Shown here piece after piece: positions 34,385 through 41,550 of a DNA stretch of 64,000 nucleotides; position 1 is the first letter of the stretch; every line of letters begins with the position of its first letter. The notes under the pieces are model-generated. The model saw only the letters and a list, made by a program, of their open reading frames with translations, was not told the DNA's origin and made no database searches. The DNA lies in NCBI GenBank assembly GCA_023387815.1, contig JAEWHK010000032.1:1-64000 (forward strand), written 5' to 3'. Source of the stretch: Pseudomonadota bacterium. Its GTDB lineage: Bacteria; Pseudomonadota; Gammaproteobacteria; Burkholderiales; Burkholderiaceae_B. A program made the position numbers and the translations under genes.

Positions 34385-35584
34385 CTATTTTTCGCCGACT
34401 TTTTTGCCACGTGTATGCGGCAGATAACGCCAGAAAATAGCGGCAGACAGAAATCCAAATCCGCCTGTCAGCGCAATGCCTGCACCCAATGAAACCAGTG
34501 CAGTCATACCTGATAGCAGAAACGGACCGGCACTGTTGCCAATGTCGCTGATCAGGCGCCACAGGCCCAGAAATTCCGTGCGTCCATGTCTGGGAGAGGC
34601 GTCAGCACCCAGCGTCATATTGATACCGGAACCAAAACCATTTCCCAGTCCCATCAACATGGCTACGGCGACAAACGTGAAAATATTCGTCGTGAGTGGC
34701 ATCGTCACAAGTGAAATACCCATGATCAGCGTACATGGCAAGGCAACCCACAATCGGCCCCATTCATCCATGATTTTCCCTGCAGGATAAAAGACCAGCA
34801 TATCTACGGCTGAAGAAACACCGAATATCACAGATGTGGCAGCGGGACTCAGCCCAATATAATCGGCCCACAGCGGTATCACAATCTGCCGTGCTGCACG
34901 CATCGCGCTGATCATCATCACCGCAAGACCCAGCGACAGAAAAACGCCCGCATGCGTTCGGGCAATTTGCAGCATCTTCGGCTGCACGGCAGAGAGATCA
35001 TCCTGTGTATTGGTTTCTACCTTCAGGTCAGGCAAATGGTAAGTCAGCAACAGCGACACCAGCAGCGCAACAATGCCGACCCAGTACGCACCGGCAAGAC
35101 CCATGAAGTGCATCGCGCCCGCGCCTGCGAATGGACCGGCGAACATGCCAATACGATTAACGCCTCCCAGGATCGACAGTGCCCGGGCACGCATGTAATA
35201 AGGCACGGCCTCAATCATATACGTCTGTCGCGCCAGAAAAAAGACCGAGGTTGAGACGCCAATCAGCAAGGCGGCAACAGCAAGCAGGGACACATGGCGC
35301 GCAAAGATACAGAGCAGCAACGCAACAATAGTCAGGCACGCAGCGCCCAACAATGCCAGCCGCTCACCAATACGCGAAGTGACCATGGCAGCAGGAATGT
35401 TTGTGACCAGAGAACCCAGGCCGATGAGCGCAATAATCAGTCCGGCAAGCGCCGGCGTTGCACCCAGGTCTCGCGCGCTAAGCGCAATGACGGGAAGAAC
35501 AGACCCATTGGCAAAACCGAAAAGCATCGCAGGACCATAGGCAGGAATGGCAATACTTCGTAAACTGAAACTGCTGTCTGCCAT
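34385..35584 (-). CDS. Major facilitator superfamily transporter
   Basis: The 399-residue protein has 12 predicted membrane helices in two halves joined by a cytoplasmic loop near residues 190-210 (DLKVETNTQDD). Weak MFS motif A-like segments follow helix two (TSRIGERLALLG) and helix eight (AGKIMDEWGRLWV), which indicates a drug or metabolite efflux type. No regulator or enzyme gene points to a substrate. The ATG at 35584 follows an AAGGA site. Its promoter must lie in the 266-bp gap shared divergently with the sulfite dehydrogenase operon. Confidence 0.88.
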   Translation of the reverse strand: MADSSFSLRSIAIPAYGPAMLFGFANGSVLPVIALSARDLGATPALAGLIIALIGLGSLVTNIPAAMVTSRIGERLALLGAACLTIVALLLCIFARHVSLLAVAALLIGVSTSVFFLARQTYMIEAVPYYMRARALSILGGVNRIGMFAGPFAGAGAMHFMGLAGAYWVGIVALLVSLLLTYHLPDLKVETNTQDDLSAVQPKMLQIARTHAGVFLSLGLAVMMISAMRAARQIVIPLWADYIGLSPAATSVIFGVSSAVDMLVFYPAGKIMDEWGRLWVALPCTLIMGISLVTMPLTTNIFTFVAVAMLMGLGNGFGSGINMTLGADASPRHGRTEFLGLWRLISDIGNSAGPFLLSGMTALVSLGAGIALTGGFGFLSAAIFWRYLPHTRGKKVGEK

Positions 35585-35812
35585 GTGTCTTTCCTTCCCG
35601 AATGCTGATAAACATTCGGCATTTTACCGCTGCAAATTCGCTGTAAAGGCGCAATGCGCCATTTCATTTGCATTACCCGAAAAACCGTAGCATCCGCCAC
35701 AGTGCATTCAGCAAAACGTCAATTTAGTCAAACCATACATAACTTCAACGGCTTAATTTATAAACACTAAATACTGGACGCGCGCAAAGGTCCGTTCCTA
35801 TACTGGTACGGT

Positions 35813-35836
35813 ATTACATATGTAATATTAATATTA
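35813..35836. promoter_or_regulatory. Overlapping palindromes upstream of the sulfite dehydrogenase operon
   Basis: ATTACATATGTAAT (35813-35826) and TAATATTAATATTA (35823-35836) are both perfect palindromes that overlap by four bases, ending 14 bp before the start codon. They sit where an operator controlling the operon or the divergent MFS gene would be. The binding protein is unknown. Confidence 0.6.
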
Positions 35837-35850
35837 ACGGAGAGGTTGAT

Positions 35851-37176
35851 ATGAAGAGTGAACCCTCAGCAGAAAACAACAATGCGCCCCTACAGGAAGA
35901 CGCGCCAAATACACGCCGTCAGTTTTTGCGACAAGGCGCGGTGGCAGCCGCGGGTGCGCTGACGGCCACCGCCGGCTTGCGTACCAGCTTTGCAGAAACA
36001 TCATCGGTTGTCGCCAGTAAAGGCCCGGTGCCTGATGAGCACGTGCTGGACGTCCCTTCGTGGTCGCGGCAGCCTGGCGCATTGGTAGGAAGCCATCCTT
36101 ATGGTGTCCCTTCGCGATTCGAAAGTCGCGTCATTCGTCATTTGCGCAAAACTGACAAGCAGTATTTTTCGTCGTCAACGCGTTCACCCATACAGGAACT
36201 TGACGGCATCATCACGCCCAATGGCCTGTTCTATGAACGACACCATAATGGCATTCCCGATATTGATCCTGCCGCGCATCGACTGGTGTTACACGGAATG
36301 GTTGATAACGCACTGACATTCACCATGCAGGATATACGGCGCTTTCCTTCACACAGTCAGATCTATTTTCTGGAATGCTCGGGCAATCCGGGGTACACCG
36401 TTTATGGAAAGACCGCTGCAGAGGCCAATGGACTTGTCAGCTGTGCGCATTGGACCGGTGTCCTGCTCAGGACAGTGCTTGAGGAAGCGGGTGTCAAGAC
36501 AGGCGCGAAATGGGTCATCGCCGAGGGCGCAGACGGGGCCGGCATGAACCGCAGCATTCCACTGGAAAAATGTCTGGACGACGCGATGCTTGTGTACAGC
36601 CAGAACGGTGAACGCCTGCGTCCAGAGCAGGGTTATCCTTTAAGACTGCTGCTGCCCGGTTTCGAGGGCAATATGAGCATCAAATGGCTGCGGCGTCTTC
36701 AGGTAACAGACAGACCACTGCATTCAAGAGAAGAGACCTCAAAATACACCGATAGCCTGCCCGACGGGAAAGCCCGCGAGTTCACATTTGTGATGGAAGC
36801 AAAATCCATCATAACCAGCCCATCCGGCGGTCAGAAAATCAGCGACAAAGGTTTCCACGAGATCCGCGGCATTGCCTGGAGCGGACGCGGCCGCATCACC
36901 AAAGTGGAACTGTCCGTGGACGATGGCAGGTCCTGGCACGAAGCGACCCTGCAGGGCCCTGTCCTGAGCAAAGCACTGACACGTTTTGTATTTCCCTGGA
37001 AATGGAATGGCGAAGCGGTGGTAATTCAAAGTCGTGCAACTGATGAAACAGGTTATACCCAGCCTGAATTGAAAACGCTGGTTGACTTGCGGGGTCCAAA
37101 TGCCACCTATCACAACAATGCAATCACGCCCTGGCGTATTGCGCCTGACGGAAAAGTGACTCATGCACTCGCGTAA
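35851..37176 (+). CDS. SoxC-like molybdopterin sulfite dehydrogenase
   Basis: The 441-residue molybdoenzyme carries a Tat signal (TRRQFLR, Arg22-Arg23) and so is folded in the cytoplasm and exported. The oxidoreductase molybdopterin domain contains ERHHNGIP and the molybdenum-ligating Cys176 in YFLECSGNPG. The C-terminal Mo-co dimerisation domain (about 300-440) has the IRGIAWSGRGRITKVELS segment. Homologues are SoxC, which with SoxD oxidises sulfane sulfur, and SorA-type sulfite dehydrogenases. Without other sox genes nearby, sulfite oxidation is the more likely role. It overlaps the cytochrome gene by 14 bp. Confidence 0.9.
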   Translation: MKSEPSAENNNAPLQEDAPNTRRQFLRQGAVAAAGALTATAGLRTSFAETSSVVASKGPVPDEHVLDVPSWSRQPGALVGSHPYGVPSRFESRVIRHLRKTDKQYFSSSTRSPIQELDGIITPNGLFYERHHNGIPDIDPAAHRLVLHGMVDNALTFTMQDIRRFPSHSQIYFLECSGNPGYTVYGKTAAEANGLVSCAHWTGVLLRTVLEEAGVKTGAKWVIAEGADGAGMNRSIPLEKCLDDAMLVYSQNGERLRPEQGYPLRLLLPGFEGNMSIKWLRRLQVTDRPLHSREETSKYTDSLPDGKAREFTFVMEAKSIITSPSGGQKISDKGFHEIRGIAWSGRGRITKVELSVDDGRSWHEATLQGPVLSKALTRFVFPWKWNGEAVVIQSRATDETGYTQPELKTLVDLRGPNATYHNNAITPWRIAPDGKVTHALA

Positions 37177-37801
37177 AAATCATCGCGCCGGAAAACCGGC
37201 TGTCGACAGAATATTGGCATCATTGACACTTGGTGTGATGCTGACAATGTCGACAGTGACTGCGCAGGCAGAAGGCAAATACGGCATTGGGCACGCGATC
37301 TCTGCGGAGCAACTCGCCCCCTGGAATATCAATGTGTTTTCCGATGGCGAGAATCTGCCGGCAGGAAACGGAACCGTGGCACATGGAAAAACCCTCTTCG
37401 CGCAACAATGTGCATCCTGTCACGGAGCGAAAGGCGAAGGTGGCACGGGTGACAAATTAAGTGGTGGCATCGGCACACTGGCCAGCGCAAAGCCTGTCAA
37501 AACGGTAGGCAGTTTCTGGCCTTACGCACCGACTCTGTTCGACTACATCAGACGCGCCATGCCACTGAACGCGCCACAAAGTCTGAGCAATGACCAGGTT
37601 TATGCAGTTACCGCCTATGTGCTGCATCTGAATGGACTATTAGCCGATAATGCGACGCTGGACGCAGAATCCCTGAGCGCAATTCGAATGCCCAACCGCG
37701 ATGGCTTCGTGCCCGATGCAAGACCGGATGTCGGACAGACACACACGGAAAATCATCGCGCATCGCACGAGGCGCGCACAGGAAATATACAAATGCAATA
37801 A
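37163..37801 (+). CDS. SoxD-like c-type cytochrome
   Basis: The 212-residue protein has a signal peptide (cleavage after AQA near residue 36) and one haem c motif CASCH (Cys83, Cys86, His87), with a likely axial methionine in IRRAMPLNAPQSL. It would accept electrons from the molybdenum subunit in the periplasm and feed them to the respiratory chain. It is encoded in a 14-bp overlap with the SoxC-like gene. The last 30 residues are hydrophilic and His-rich. It is much shorter than the diheme SoxD of Paracoccus. Confidence 0.88.
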   Translation: MHSRKNHRAGKPAVDRILASLTLGVMLTMSTVTAQAEGKYGIGHAISAEQLAPWNINVFSDGENLPAGNGTVAHGKTLFAQQCASCHGAKGEGGTGDKLSGGIGTLASAKPVKTVGSFWPYAPTLFDYIRRAMPLNAPQSLSNDQVYAVTAYVLHLNGLLADNATLDAESLSAIRMPNRDGFVPDARPDVGQTHTENHRASHEARTGNIQMQ

Positions 37802-37932
37802 AGATTGTTTGTGCCTGGCAGCTGCAATGGTGTAATGAAGCTCTGGTCCGTTTTGCGCTCAGCACGAATCGATATGCTCCATGTGTTGATCGCACAGCGG
37901 TACCAGAACCTCAGCCAATCATCGAGAAAAGC

Positions 37933-38514
37933 ATGCCGCGTTTTTTAAATACAGTTGTGATAAATGGGAGTCTTCATCGTCCGTCTCGCACGCGCGCTCT
38001 GCTCAATGCAGTAACCCAGAAGATCACAAACGATATTGCCCTTGAAACCGAGTTCATCGATCTAGTTGACCTGGTCCCCTACATAGGTACGACCCTGGCC
38101 GTTGATGCGCTGCATCCGGATGCCCGCCTGGCCTTGCGGCGTATTGAAGAAGCTGACTTTCTGATTGTGGGCGCACCGGTCTTTCGCGGATCGGTTCCCG
38201 GACTCTTCAAACATCTTTTCGACCTGATCGATCTGAATGCGGTTACCGGCAAACCCGTGTTGCTGGCTGCCACCGGAGGCAGCCCAAGACACGGACTGGT
38301 GATTGATCACCAGCTACGCACCCTGTTTGGCTTTTTTCATGCGCTGAGCCTGCCTGCCGGAGTTTACGCGACATCGGAAGAAATCCAGAACGAGGTGATC
38401 GTCAGCGATGCGCTCAAGGCACGCATCGATCTGGTTGCGGAACTCTCAATACCGACACTGGATGCCGTGCTGAGCCGCAAGCAGGTACGCACTGCAGAGC
38501 GCGCAGTCGCATAG
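37933..38514 (+). CDS. NADPH-dependent FMN reductase, MsuE/SsuE-like
   Basis: The 193-residue flavodoxin-fold protein has the FMN phosphate-binding start VVINGSLHRPSRTRALL and the loop APVFRGSVPGLFKHLFDL, followed by LLAATGGSPRHGLVIDHQLR, which are typical of the SsuE/MsuE reductases. These supply reduced FMN to two-component monooxygenases that release sulfite from alkanesulfonates. Its place 131 bp after a sulfite dehydrogenase pair fits organosulfur metabolism, but no monooxygenase gene is in the window, so its partner is unknown. Confidence 0.87.
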   Translation: MPRFLNTVVINGSLHRPSRTRALLNAVTQKITNDIALETEFIDLVDLVPYIGTTLAVDALHPDARLALRRIEEADFLIVGAPVFRGSVPGLFKHLFDLIDLNAVTGKPVLLAATGGSPRHGLVIDHQLRTLFGFFHALSLPAGVYATSEEIQNEVIVSDALKARIDLVAELSIPTLDAVLSRKQVRTAERAVA

Positions 38515-38604
38515 GCGGTTTGGAGTCGCATAGTTAGTTTGGCAGACGCGCCCGGCATTGTTGCCGCGGTTCCGATCCTGCTCGCTACACTCCAAGCAGG
38601 AAGT

Positions 38605-38775
38605 TTACGCAATTTGAACTATTGCTTTTGCCTTCGCTACATCACCGAGAGCCGCGACAACTAATTCGTCATCGCCTTCTTCTATTGCCGCGTTCAGATA
38701 TTCAATCATATCTTCCGGCGTTTTCAAATATTCAGCGGCATCAAATTGACTTATTGCTCTGTTGACTCTTTTCAT
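38605..38775 (-). CDS. Truncated HigA-like antitoxin, orphan
   Basis: This 56-residue ORF (FDAAEYLKTPEDMIEYLNAA, then GDDELVVAALGDVAKAK and IVQIA) matches the N-terminal half of the HigA-type addiction-module antidotes, which normally continue for about 40 residues into a helix-turn-helix. Here a TAA stops it right after IVQIA, and none of the following frames restores the missing half. An AAAGG site lies eight bases before the ATG. No HigB/RelE-like toxin gene was found upstream. The codon use is AT-richer than its neighbours. It is probably a decayed module, though a short expressed product is possible. Confidence 0.7.
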   Translation of the reverse strand: MKRVNRAISQFDAAEYLKTPEDMIEYLNAAIEEGDDELVVAALGDVAKAKAIVQIA

Positions 38776-38827
38776 ACGGCTGACCTTTTATGTTTTACCT
38801 ATGAAAAATGTAAATCTACAATTGCAA

Positions 38828-38959
38828 TCATAGCAGCGCAGTCCATCTATCCGTGTACAAATAAAAGCCATTTATCGATTCTTTAAATGTCCCGGTCGGC
38901 TCGTACGCAGCATTACCAATAGCAATACTGTGAACCACGTCACGTTTTTCGCAGGCAAT
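38828..38959 (-). pseudogene. Fragment of an unidentified ORF beside tRNA-Lys
   Basis: The minus strand is open from the tRNA-Lys flank to a TGA at 38828-38830 and encodes a protein-like C-terminus containing SIAIGNAAYEPTGTFKESIN and GFYLYTDRWTALL. I do not recognise the family. There is no ATG; a GTG at 38938 would give a 36-residue product. The reading frame runs through the tRNA terminator, so this is more likely the tail of a larger gene cut off by rearrangement. The call is uncertain. Confidence 0.4.
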
Positions 38960-38986
38960 AAAAAAGCCGCTCTGAACGAGGCGGCT
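38960..38986 (-). terminator. Terminator after tRNA-Lys
   Basis: On the minus strand the stem AGCCGC/GCGGCT with a ten-base loop is followed by six T residues. It begins about 27 bases after the tRNA 3' end and so ends the tRNA transcript. Confidence 0.85.
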
Positions 38987-39012
38987 GAATTATTCTTTCT
39001 ACAAGAGTTTCC

Positions 39013-39088
39013 TGGTGGGCTGGGCGAGACTCGAACTCGCGACCAATGGATTAAAAGTCCACTGCTCTACCGACTGAGCTACCAGCCC
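39013..39088 (-). tRNA. tRNA-Lys (anticodon UUU)
   Basis: The 76-nt gene reads GGGCTGGTAGCTCAGTCGGT at the 5' end, has the anticodon loop CTTTTAA (anticodon TTT), the T-loop GTTCGAGTC and an acceptor stem GGGCTGG that pairs with CCAGCCC, followed by A and an encoded CCA. All four arms can be drawn by hand. The tRNA reads AAA and AAG codons. Its wobble uridine is the target of MnmC, whose gene lies about 2.5 kb away, although that closeness is probably chance. Confidence 0.96.
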
Positions 39089-39196
39089 GGGAAAGAAAAA
39101 GATTATGAAGGAATCCGAACTCCGTGTCAAGCGCGTGTGCATATTTGCGACAAAGAAATTTGAATTTTTTCCTCTGTCGCAAGCGCACACGCCTGA

Positions 39197-41395
39197 TTAA
39201 CGTTCGCGCGAAATCCGTACTTCTGCCCCGCGCCGTTTGACTTCGAGACCGTCGGACTGCAGGATTTTAAGCCCTTCCAGCCCCTTGATATAGCTTGAGC
39301 CCTGCATCTGCATAACACGAATTTTGTTGCGCATAACCACCGGATTATGCAGTGGCATGCCGAACATCCAGACCTCATCCAGAATTCGCGCAGAATTGAA
39401 TTCACCCATATGATGGATAACGGGCCCCAGACACAGCATATGGCCTTCACGTCCAAAGACAGGCACGGAATCAAGCTCGCATTCCACCTTGATGACCTGA
39501 CCGCCCTCATAGCGCTGATTCAGGTTCAGATCCCACCAGGCATCGCCTTCGGGCAGATAGACGTTCACAGAAGATCCGGGCTGCAGCACAGGCGCAACAA
39601 GCAAGGCAGGACCCAACATGTATTGCAAATCCCAGGCACGAGCCTTGGCGTCATCGGGATAGGCCATCGCCATCATCCGTTGTACCGGCAGACCGGTACG
39701 CACAGAATCTTCGATGACACCATTGATGTAAGGAACAAGACGATAGCGCAGCTCAAGCAGCGTGCGGATTTTTTCCTGAACCTCTTCCGGATACGCCGTA
39801 GGCAGCAGAGCTGGTGCCGCCTGGAATGAAAAACCAGCGGAAAACACACACAAACCAAGCATGCGCAGATACAGATCCGGATCCAGGGGAGAATCATTCT
39901 GAAGCGCTGATGCATTCCCCAGATCGTGCGTGACGGCAACCACACCGCTAGCCTGCACAGAAAGCGCCTGACGCAGCCATTGAGTCAGACCATCCCAGTC
40001 GTTGCCGGATGCCGGTGTTTTTTGCCAGGCGACGCGTTGTACTGCCATGACCAGATCTGTGGAAGGGACCACACCTTCTGTGGGCGTCTTGTTCATGGAC
40101 ACCGCATCAAAAAGCGCTCGGCGCAACAGCAGGGGATACAGTTCGCGCAGCAAGGCGCCGCTTTCTCCATTGCGAGCACTGACCGAGTCAGGAATATCCA
40201 GCGCAAAGGAACTCTGGAATGCGCCCACGCCTTCATCAACCATCTGATGGTGGCGCTCGACCCAGAAGCTATAGGCGTCCTTGTATGTCAGATCCAGCAG
40301 ACCGAAAGGTACGTTGCCATTTTCCGGAACACCGTCAAAGACAAAGGCACTGCCATCTTCGGCGGTCAGCAGCCAGCCGCGATCTTCAAGATCGTCGAAA
40401 AGCAGCGTGTTGCGTGGCACACCGGGAAACGACGGAATGCTGACTTCAAAAAACTTCTCGCGCAAACCACCCAGAGTACGCCGCGCATCGTCCATACGGG
40501 CGGCATCCCATTCCACGACCATTTTGTCGGTCTGAAATTGCACCATGGAAGGCTGCGCAAAATCGAGTACGTCCAGCGAGAATTTCTGCTCGCGCAGGGT
40601 CTCTGCCTGATGAATGAAATCTTGTGTAGACTGCCCAGGCTGCTGTTTGATCCAGGAGCCCATGGCCCAGAGTGGCGGCTGGCCGGCACGACCGGTCAGC
40701 GCGGAATACTGATTGAATATTTCGGCGACTTCGCCCGAGAACACGAACAGGTCGAAAACCGGCCCGTCAATAAAAATCTGATAAGTGTCCGGATTATCTT
40801 CTGTACCGGGGTCATGCATGACCCGTTCCAGTGAATTCGCGTACAAACCCCAGCCACGAGGATTCCAGACCAGCGGCAGATAGCGGAAATCGTTCAGATC
40901 AGACACCATCTCGGTGCCGCGACGGTTGAAGTCGCCCGCGGTTTCTCCCAGACCAAAGACTGGTTCGCCTTCAGGCAGGTCCAGCATAATGGACCAATGC
41001 GCGGGCTCGTTGCCTTCCGCTTCCATGACCAGTGGCGTTTCAAAACTGTCATCTGTCTTCAGAATACAGCTTTCGCCACGATACAAGGCAATGCTAAGCG
41101 GATTGTTGCGGATCACAAGAGAGACGTCACCCTGGGTAAAACGCCAGCCGGATTCGTCAAGAAGAGATTCGGTGGACATTTCACCGATACGCTCTTCGCG
41201 CGCGATGGTGAGGGCCTGCCGTTGTTTCTGACGGGCGGTCAGCTTGTCTTCGGCGAGCCGGTCGGGCAACCCGGCGAGGAGTCTGAAAACGCCCGGGCCA
41301 TGAGCCTCGACGCGCAACAATAAATCTGAGTCCGTGGAAAACTCGGCATGCGTTGCATGAGCGGACTTGAATACAAGACGATCAAATTGAATCAC
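39197..41395 (-). CDS. Divergent glycoside hydrolase family 31 protein
   Basis: The 732-residue protein has the GH31 architecture: an N-terminal beta-sandwich with EGEPVFGLGETAGDFNRRG, a TIM barrel (QPPLWAMGSWIKQQPGQS, FSLDVLDFAQPS), and a C-terminal region with RYRLVPYINGV and LLVAPVLQPG. Family members release alpha-linked sugars. The nucleophile region is unusual: the expected K-x-D-F-G-E reads FQSS-FALDIPD (about residues 393-403), so catalysis is uncertain. Asp400 and Asp466 keep the 66-residue spacing of the two catalytic aspartates known in YicI. The start is the GTG at 41395; a TTG at 41443 with an AGGGA site is an alternative. Confidence 0.75.
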   Translation of the reverse strand: MIQFDRLVFKSAHATHAEFSTDSDLLLRVEAHGPGVFRLLAGLPDRLAEDKLTARQKQRQALTIAREERIGEMSTESLLDESGWRFTQGDVSLVIRNNPLSIALYRGESCILKTDDSFETPLVMEAEGNEPAHWSIMLDLPEGEPVFGLGETAGDFNRRGTEMVSDLNDFRYLPLVWNPRGWGLYANSLERVMHDPGTEDNPDTYQIFIDGPVFDLFVFSGEVAEIFNQYSALTGRAGQPPLWAMGSWIKQQPGQSTQDFIHQAETLREQKFSLDVLDFAQPSMVQFQTDKMVVEWDAARMDDARRTLGGLREKFFEVSIPSFPGVPRNTLLFDDLEDRGWLLTAEDGSAFVFDGVPENGNVPFGLLDLTYKDAYSFWVERHHQMVDEGVGAFQSSFALDIPDSVSARNGESGALLRELYPLLLRRALFDAVSMNKTPTEGVVPSTDLVMAVQRVAWQKTPASGNDWDGLTQWLRQALSVQASGVVAVTHDLGNASALQNDSPLDPDLYLRMLGLCVFSAGFSFQAAPALLPTAYPEEVQEKIRTLLELRYRLVPYINGVIEDSVRTGLPVQRMMAMAYPDDAKARAWDLQYMLGPALLVAPVLQPGSSVNVYLPEGDAWWDLNLNQRYEGGQVIKVECELDSVPVFGREGHMLCLGPVIHHMGEFNSARILDEVWMFGMPLHNPVVMRNKIRVMQMQGSSYIKGLEGLKILQSDGLEVKRRGAEVRISRER

Positions 41396-41550
41396 GTGAG
41401 TTCTTTTCAGTGTGGGGATATTCCGGCGCAGGGACCACAGCAAGAGATTCCCTAAAAACGTTTATTTTGACTGATTTACCTCACAAAATAAAATCAATTT
41501 CGGGTTTTGGCTAAAAAACCGACTAGACCATCATATCCACATGGTTATTT

